Positions 57,368 to 64,000 of a DNA stretch of 64,000 bases are shown one piece after another. The translations under genes were made by a program, and so were the position numbers. The stretch's first letter is position 1. Every line of letters starts with the position of its first letter. The stretch is from Quercus robur (lineage: Eukaryota > Streptophyta > Magnoliopsida > Fagales > Fagaceae), in the NCBI RefSeq assembly GCF_932294415.1, contig NC_065544.1, forward strand, positions 32,273,210 to 32,337,209. The letters run 5' to 3'. The notes under the pieces are model-generated. The model had not been told where the DNA came from and did no database searches. It was given only the letters and a program-made list of their open reading frames with translations.

Positions 57368-58424
57368 TGAAAGCTCGAAAATATGTTAAAAACACAAGAG
57401 CTATTTAGACCCCCAAATTAAAGTTACGGCTCGATAGATTTTACATTAACTTAATTCTAAGTGCGGAATAGTGTAAATGCAAGCGGATAAACAAACAAGC
57501 TACTCTAACACATATTCATATAATCACAGCAGTAAAATGAAATGTAAAAGAGTAGGGAAGAAGAATGCAAACACATATAACACGCCGACGTGTTATCGAA
57601 GAGGAAATCGAAGACCTCGGCGAAAAACCTCTTTGTCGCCCTCCAAGTGGTAATCGATCTACTAGACAATCAGTTGGGATACATGGGTTAACAAGAGAAC
57701 CTCCAAGCCTAATCTACCCGCTGTACCTAAGCCCTCCAAGCTCCTACTCCAACAAGACTTCTCGAAACCGTGTCTTGTCTAGCTCTTTGGATCCCGCAAC
57801 AAGCTCCATGTTGCACCTGCCATCCTTGGCTTCTTCCAATACTTCCCAGCAGTACCAAACTATCACTTGACACTCTGAAAGGGTGTGATAAGTGTTTGGG
57901 CTATCAACCTCTCAATGGTATGTAAATGGAGAGGTAGGAGTTGAGGAAAATCCATAAGCTATTGGGTAGAGGATTGTGGATATAATAATCTCTAACTCTC
58001 AAGGTGTTTGGCTAGGGTTTTCTCTTAGAAGCACTTCTTAACATTTGTGGGTAATGTGGGTATATATAGTGTGGGTACAGAAAGTGTGTATTAGATAGCA
58101 CAGTCTGGCAAAACAGAATGTCTCGCGGGAAGGCCTTACCCGCGAGATCCTCGTGAGACACAGCTATCTCCATTTGTACTGACTCTTCGCATTCCAGTCA
58201 TGTGCAGGGCACATGCATTACTTCGTAGGATGTTAAGTCGCGAGCTACCCGCGAAAACCTCTTTAGTATTCAATAGCTTGAATCTTCACACTCTCTATAT
58301 CACACAACCCTTACAATCAAATCCCACAATAGATACAGGGTACAAAAGATTGAATAAAATTACAATCAAATTTGGCATGAAATTAAAGCCAACAAAACAC
58401 ATAGTTATAAATCACAACTTTACA
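57368..58424 (-). mobile_element. Solo LTR B, inserted in copia RNase H
   Basis: The 1057-bp unit is the same family as 47793-48861. The RNase H frame continues beyond it (SMYHSRSKHIEVRYHWLRL). The copia sequence AATT is duplicated at the two ends. Ends read TGAAAGCTCG and CTTTACA on the plus strand; the minus strand is taken as the transcribed one. It is non-coding. Confidence 0.83.
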
Positions 58425-58512
58425 AATTCTATGTACCATTCACGCTCGAAGCACATTGAGGTGAGATACCATTGGTTGAGACTAGTTGTTGAACAACAAT
58501 CATTTAAATTAG
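58425..58512 (+). pseudogene. copia RNase H fragment between two insertions
   Basis: The 88 bp encode SMYHSRSKHIEVRYHWLR and VEQQSFKL. They continue after the CACTA element with KIHTYENPADMLTK. Confidence 0.9.
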
Positions 58513-58529
58513 CACTACAACAAAATGTA

Positions 58530-59040
58530 TTTTTAGTGACGAAAAAATTCGTCACTAAAAGTCCAGTTTTTCGTCACTAAGGACCTTTAGTGACGAAATT
58601 GGACTTTTAGTGACGAAACTCATTTCGTCACTGTAGCCCCGTCACTAAAAGTCCTGGTGACGAAAAATTTCGTCACTAAAAGTCCGATTTGAATTAAAAA
58701 AAAAAAAAAAAATTTAGTGATGAAAACGTTTTGTCACTAATGTTTTCCTCACTAAAAACACTATTCAGTGACAAAAATATTTCGTCACTAAAAACACTTT
58801 AGTTTACTAAATCATATTTAGTGACGAATAATTTCTTCACTAAAACTATGTTCGGGTACATATAGTGACGAAAAAATTCGTCATTAAACTATTTTTAAGA
58901 AAATCCAGGCACATATAGCGACGAAAATTTTCTTCACTAAAACCATTTCTTACAAAATTTTGCTATATTTAGTGACGAAATTTTCATCACTAAAACAATT
59001 TTTTGTTGCTATATTTGTAACGAAAAAATTTTTCACTAAA
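58530..59040. repeat. Left subterminal array of the CACTA element
   Basis: Roughly a dozen or more TAGTGACGAAA units in alternating orientation, many forming short palindromes such as GACGAAAAAATTCGTC. Confidence 0.88.
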
Positions 59041-62000
59041 ACTTATTTTCTGTTTTTATTTTTTTTATGACTTTGATATTAACCTGTAACCTGTCATTAC
59101 AATATTAAGACCTCACATTTGAATAACACATTTATTTCAACAACACATTTATAAAAAAAGATCCATACATTCCACAAGAAAAAATTAAAACAAGTATCCA
59201 ATTCAAACTCCTTCCATACAATAATTGTTTGCAATACATACAATAACTCAAGATGTTTTATAACAATACAAAAATGGTAGTATAATATAATTAGAACTAA
59301 CAGAAGATGTCCTCATATGTTTTCAAGTAATGCCAAAAGTAAATCCCCTAAAAGCCACCAATAAGAAATCTGCACAAATATAAAAACAATACATTAAAGT
59401 CCACACCATTATCCATATCAAGCAATTCACAAGTGCAGAATTTGAACACAATTGCTACTAGTGCAACACAACAAATGACCACATCAATATCCATATCAAG
59501 TTTAAGGTAAGTACAAAACATCTCAATAACAATGACTACTAACTTTACATATCATAGTCTACATCATTATCCATATCAAACAATTCACAAGTGCTAAATT
59601 TGAACACAATTACTGCTAAGTCAACACAATTGCTACTAATCAACAAGTTTCATTCACATTTGCAAGAAATTAAAAACACTCCCAATATGAATTTAAACCA
59701 CCTTATAACAACATGCAAGCCACCCGCTTGCTCCAAAACAACAACCCACCACAAAACTAATCACAAACATCACAAGTACAATACTTACAAGTATTGAAAT
59801 CGAATAAAGGAACACAATTGCTACTAGTTAACAAGTTTCATTCACATTTGCGAGAAATTAAAAACACTTCCAATATGTATTTAAACCACCTTATAACACC
59901 ATGAAAGCCACCCGCTTGCTCCAACACAAGAACCCACCACAAAACCAATTTCCAACATCACAAGTATGTATAGAGTTTTATAAGTTTTTAACTATAATTT
60001 ACTTACTTTGCTCAAGCTAAGTTTACAACTTTCAGAAAAAATTCAAAGTTAACTTATGTTCTTCACCTTGTTCGTCACAAAACCAATAACAAACACATAA
60101 TAACCAAAGGGAGTACAAAAAAGCAAAACATGAAAAGACCCATTAATAATCTTACCTTTATGATTATATATGACCAGTGTCCAGTTCTTGTTCACAATAA
60201 CATTTGAGATCACTTCACTTGTGTCTATTTCAAAACAAAGTGTTGGGTTTGGCTCTCTAAAGACTAAACTCAAAAGTAGTTAAGAAAAACAAGGTATGCG
60301 GAATATGATACTAAATAACTTGGACAAAGAAATGCTCATCTCTTTTTATTCTCAAACCACAATCCCACCTCCCAACTCAGATCAAACTAGGGGGAATTGG
60401 GATATAATCTCTTAATTCATTATCATCGATTCGGCGAAGAATGCAATTACAAATCATGAACAAAAAATAATTGCACCTTAAAAAGAGATATTGCCAATAA
60501 CAAAGAAGAAAGCATAGCCACCGTTAAAGGTTGAGAGTCAATTATCTGAGAATCAAGACTCAATTTAATGTTTTAACTAGCATTTTCATTGGTCAAGAAA
60601 GTAAATATAGATGATACTCTTTCTACATCTGAACTGGGGGAAAATAGAAGCATTTTATAGATTCACATATTAACCATGTATGGATAAGAAACTCACCTTA
60701 TTTGGATCTTGAAATTCTTTAAAAGGGACAACTTCTAGTACTTAATTCATGACCATGACAATCATTAGATAAAGAGAAATAATTACATAATGCACAAGCT
60801 CACAAGTTTACAACCATATAAGATCAATGAAAATTCTAACAAATAGCCTATAATTCATTAGTTAAATTTCACTTTGCTGAGAGATCCTTTATTAAATTGC
60901 CTCCCTAAAAGGGGGTTCACTCTCCTTCTAGTACTTACAACAGCCCACAATTAACTAGTAAGAAAATGTAAAGTCATAGCCACACACACAAAAAAAAAAA
61001 AAAAAAAAATAATAATAATAAAATAAAATAAAATAAAATTTGGGGAAATCAATGTTCTAATAATCAAACCTAGTTGTAGTGAGCTTTAATTCTAGTTTTA
61101 AAATGTGTACACGCTAGAAATACAATAGGTTCCACAAGTTTCCTACAAAAATGAATGAAAATCAAGATATTACTTAAGATCATCATTACCCCTATTAATT
61201 TGTTTTCCTACCCACTATATTGTTTCATCTTTCATGAATGAAGTATTATTAAGTATCCAATAAAAATTGTTTCACTACCCACTGCTTTATGAATCCATTC
61301 ATTAATTAAAACTTAAATGAATCCAGTAGCCACCAATAATGAATTACAATAACACCACCCCGTGTTCAAAGTCTTACTATTCTCATTTGTTAAATCCTAA
61401 TACCCAAAAACCTTCACAAATACATCTATAACCCAGTTAGAATAGAAGAATAATTCAAATCAGCAACCACTTGCTAAGTGCTTGGAATATGACAAAAACC
61501 ATTACCAAGAAAACAAGTATAAGTTGTCAATAAACTCCAATACCCATTTTTATTTTTCTCTTGCAAAATGACAACCAAACAATTCTCTCCATTTTAACAA
61601 AATTGTCAAAGGGTACTACACAAATATAAATTTTAAACCATGTTGGACTTGACAATTTAACATAAACTCAATTAGTCAACTATATAGCACAACATGTAAC
61701 AAACTCAACTCTGAGGCATTTTGTCAAACATCAAGCAGATAAATTTGGACAGCATAAAAGGATTAGAGACTAGAAAAGAAAAATCCAGTTCCATTAAATG
61801 AATGAAAACACAAAAATCATAACAAATCCAGCCATGGCAATAAAGAAAAAGCAAAAGAGAGAGAGAGACCAGCTAGAGAGAAAGACCAAAGAAACTCACA
61901 ATCGCCGTCGCCGGATGAAGCATCGCCAACGATCAGCGAGCAGTAGTGTCGCCGTTGAGCTCAACGGCGACGCTGGGAGACGAAGCGTCGCCAATCCCAC

Positions 62001-62097
62001 CGTTGCCGTTGAGCTCATCGGCGATGCTGGGAGACGAAGTGTCGCCGATCCCATCGTCGCCGTTGAGCTCATCGACGGTGACGGTGGGAGATGATAG

Positions 62098-62140
<43 letters not shown>

Positions 62141-62239
62141 GGAGAGATGATAGGTATTGAAATGAAATGGGGCTGATAGTGGTCTTTAGTGAAATGAATG
62201 GGGCTGATAGGTATTGAAATGGGTTTGGGGGTAATTATA
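59041..62239. other. Interior of the CACTA element
   Basis: AT-rich and without a credible gene. A stretch repeats itself imperfectly: about 59,630-59,770 resembles 59,815-59,960 (TTCATTCACATTTGC, CACCCGCTTGCTCCAA). A GC-richer segment with a 54-bp repeat lies at 61,900-62,095. Confidence 0.6.
61951..62095 (+). repeat. 54-bp minisatellite, about three units, in the CACTA element
   Basis: GCCGTTGAGCTCA recurs at 61951, 62005 and 62059. The unit is GC-rich and open in more than one frame (for example VAVELNGDAGRRSVANPT). A run of about 37 T follows at 62,101. Confidence 0.88.
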
Positions 62240-62790
62240 GTGGTCTTTAGTGACGAAACATTTTTGCCGCTATTGCCCACTTCTAGTGACGAATTTCAGT
62301 TTCGTCACAAAAGGAGCCATAATTTGTTAAGAACCCTATCTTGTCAAGATTTTTAGAGACGAAATTCATATTTCGTCACTAAATCATACTTTTAGTGACG
62401 AATTGTGATTTTGTCACTAAAAACATATAAGTGCAAAACTATTATTATTTTTAGTGACGAATTTTTTTCGTCGCTAATTCTTCCTTATAGCGACGAAAGG
62501 ATTTTCGTCACTAATACTATCCATAGCAATACCTATAGTGACGAAATATTTTGTCACTAAAAATTTTAACTTTTAGCGACGAAATATTTCATCGCTATAG
62601 ATTAATTAAACTCGCGCCAAAGTTTCCCTCCACTGGCGCCCATTTTTCAAATCACATTAGCGATGAAATTTATGTTTTGTTGCTAAATGTTATAATTTTT
62701 TTCATTATTAGTGACGAAATTCATATTTCGTCACTAAAGCTGTATTTTTAGCGACAAAAAATATTTCCTCACTAATTTTCGTCGCTAAAA
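62240..62790. repeat. Right subterminal array of the CACTA element
   Basis: Multiple TTAG(T/C)GACGAAA units and their complements up to the right terminus. Confidence 0.88.
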
Positions 62791-62808
62791 ATACATTTTG
62801 TTGTAGTG

Positions 62809-62961
62809 TATAGAAGATTCACACATATGAAAATCCAGCTGACATGTTGACCAAGATTGTGTCTAGAGAGAAGCTAAAGCTTTGTGCTGGGTTGGCTGGC
62901 ATGAATTCTAACTGAAGAGTTGGGTTGAAGATCTCCTTCGTAGTGGGTTAGAGGGGGAGAT
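62809..62961 (+). pseudogene. copia RNase H end and polypurine tract
   Basis: The segment reads KIHTYENPADMLTKIVSREKLKL and ends shortly after. GAGGGGGAGAT at 62951-62961, directly before the 3' LTR, is the polypurine tract. Confidence 0.88.
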
Positions 62962-63723
62962 TGTTGGGTGCAAGCATCGTGTGGATCTAGCCCACATGCT
63001 TGGGTCAAAGCTCATTTAATGAGCTTGCTTCCTCAAGCTTCCAAAGTCAGCATGCCATTCCTTGGGCAGTGACTTAGGCATGTGAGACATGCTAAAATTG
63101 AAAAAGGAGAAAAGAAAGAAAATTGAGGCTATTTAGCCTTGAGTGGAGAGCTAAAATAGAGAGCCATATTTGGCCATTTTGTGTGAGTTCTAGAGTGAGC
63201 AAAAACACAAAGAGATATTCAGCCACTTGAGAGGTGCAATCTGTGTGAAGAGATAGAGAGAAACACAGTGAGAGTGTGAGAAAGTGAAAAAGAAAAAGGA
63301 GACATTTTTTTTTTGCTCAAGTTACACACAAGGAAGATAAATTGGTGGAGTTCTCATGAAGTTTTTGAGTGCTACAACCATGGAGAGTTGGAGTATTCAG
63401 AGAAAGATTTTGTTACTGCCTTTGTAGTGAGATTGCATTTCTTTGAGATTTATTTGTTATATATCCAATTTATTGTGGACTCAAGTTTAGTATAAACTTG
63501 ATAGTTGTAATCTCTATTTCATAATGGATATTTTTCGGAGATGCCCCGTGGTTTTTCCCTCTACACCGGAGGGTTTTCCACGTAAGATTTGGTGATCTTG
63601 TGTGGTTGTGTTTATGTGATGCTTGCTGGAATTTTTTTTGTTTCCATAATATTACTATTACTTGGTAGTTATATATTTTAATTCACACGTAGACATTGAA
63701 GGGATTAGGATTTTTTCCCAACA
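62962..63723 (+). repeat. 3' LTR of the copia element (762 bp)
   Basis: Matches the 5' LTR from TGTTGGGTGC to CCCAACA. Confidence 0.93.
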
Positions 63724-63819
63724 ATAATTCCTCTAAAAAGTGAGAGAATTCCCCAAACTCGCCGGACTTTGATGCAAGGAAAGCTCAAGTACAAAGTTTA
63801 TACTTAAATTTAAAAATAA

Positions 63820-63854
<35 letters not shown>

Positions 63855-64000
63855 CAAGATTTCAAAACATTGTAGTTGAACTTATATTTCATAATATTTT
63901 CAACAAAAACATCAACGAATATTTATATATATATATATATTAACAAGATTTCAAAACATTGTAGTTGAACTTATATTTCATAATATTTTCAACAAAAACA
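63820..64000. repeat. AT microsatellite and 89-bp tandem repeat at the window edge
   Basis: An (AT)n run (about 63,823-63,850) is followed by TTAACAAGATTTC at 63851, and the same order recurs from about 63,925, with TTAACAAGATTTC at 63940. The period is 89 bp. The second unit is cut by the window end. Confidence 0.85.

Larger units (their letters stand above)
58513..62808. mobile_element. Non-autonomous CACTA (En/Spm) element, 4296 bp
   Basis: The termini CACTACAACAAAATGTATTT and the complement of AAATACATTTTGTTGTAGTG are perfect inverted repeats. The TSD is TAG on the left (58510-58512) and TAT on the right; deleting one copy restores the copia codons around it. Both subterminal regions (58,530-59,040 and 62,240-62,790) carry many copies of TTTAGTGACGAAA in both orientations, typical of transposase-binding arrays. 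No transposase was found. Confidence 0.93.
54184..63723 (+). mobile_element. Ty1/copia LTR retrotransposon, decayed, with two nested insertions
   Basis: A perfect TSD, ATAAT, flanks it (54179-54183, 63724-63728). LTRs start TGTTGGGTGCAAGC and end CCCAACA. The primer site TGGTATTAGAGC (54964) matches the initiator methionine tRNA site apart from one base. The order gag, protease, integrase, RT, RNase H is that of copia. Without the solo LTR (57368-58424) and the CACTA element (58513-62808) it is about 4.2 kb. Most of RT is deleted, so it cannot be autonomous. Confidence 0.94.

Noticed and set aside
58530..59040. Possible CRISPR-like array of TAGTGACGAAA repeats
   Set aside because: Units are short, irregularly spaced and in both orientations, within CACTA termini of a plant genome. 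This is a transposase-binding array.
59591..59797. Small ORF in the CACTA interior
   Set aside because: It is His/Lys/Thr-rich, AT-driven and lies in a locally duplicated non-coding stretch. No transposase motif is present.

Overview
This is plant nuclear DNA. One intron-rich eukaryotic gene can be recognised, and almost everything else is transposable element (TE) sequence typical of a dicot: Ty3/gypsy and Ty1/copia LTR retrotransposons, L1-type LINEs, tRNA-derived SINEs, and hAT, Mutator-like, PIF/Harbinger and CACTA DNA transposons. The base composition is AT-rich and there are no operons or bacterial signals. A woody eudicot, possibly Fagales, would fit the style of the repeats, but that is an impression and the sequence alone does not fix the species.

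Region 1 (1-16.1 kb) is the host gene. It encodes a QWRF-motif protein, the family that includes Arabidopsis SCO3, EDE1 and AUGMIN subunit 8. Its 5' end lies outside the window. Six coding exons are visible, all with phase-0 junctions. The second intron has grown to about 8.9 kb by insertion of a LINE fragment, a LINE with 16-bp target-site duplications (TSDs), and a Mutator-type MITE that itself holds a PIF/Harbinger element. Smaller hAT-like elements, SINEs and a MITE sit in the next introns.

Region 2 (16.1-22.1 kb) is intergenic. It contains a fold-back element, a small Harbinger MITE and a 2.4-kb hAT element that carries apparently captured sequence.

Region 3 (22.1-36.7 kb) is a complete but decayed Ty3/gypsy element of the Tat lineage (called gypsy-1). 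It has two 1.9-kb LTRs, a perfect 5-bp TSD, gag-pro-RT-RNaseH-integrase with two RNase H domains, and a spliced gene on the opposite strand that encodes a plant mobile domain (PMD) protein.

Region 4 (36.7-52.6 kb) is a LINE on the plus strand split by a second, related Tat element on the minus strand (gypsy-2). Gypsy-2 carries the same antisense PMD gene with matching splice junctions. Its 3' LTR is interrupted by a hAT element that contains a solo LTR, and its integrase is interrupted by another solo LTR. Region 5 (52.6-64 kb) holds a SINE and a decayed Ty1/copia element (54.2-63.7 kb). The copia element is split by a solo LTR of the same family as the one in gypsy-2 and by a 4.3-kb non-autonomous CACTA element.

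The most interesting signal is the antisense, multi-exon PMD gene present in both Tat elements with the same exon structure. Other points worth checking are a duplicated zinc-binding module before the integrase, a 464-bp segment bounded by perfect 45-bp direct repeats inside a hAT element, and a duplicated splice-donor region in the host gene. Exact nesting boundaries are supported in most cases by target-site duplications.
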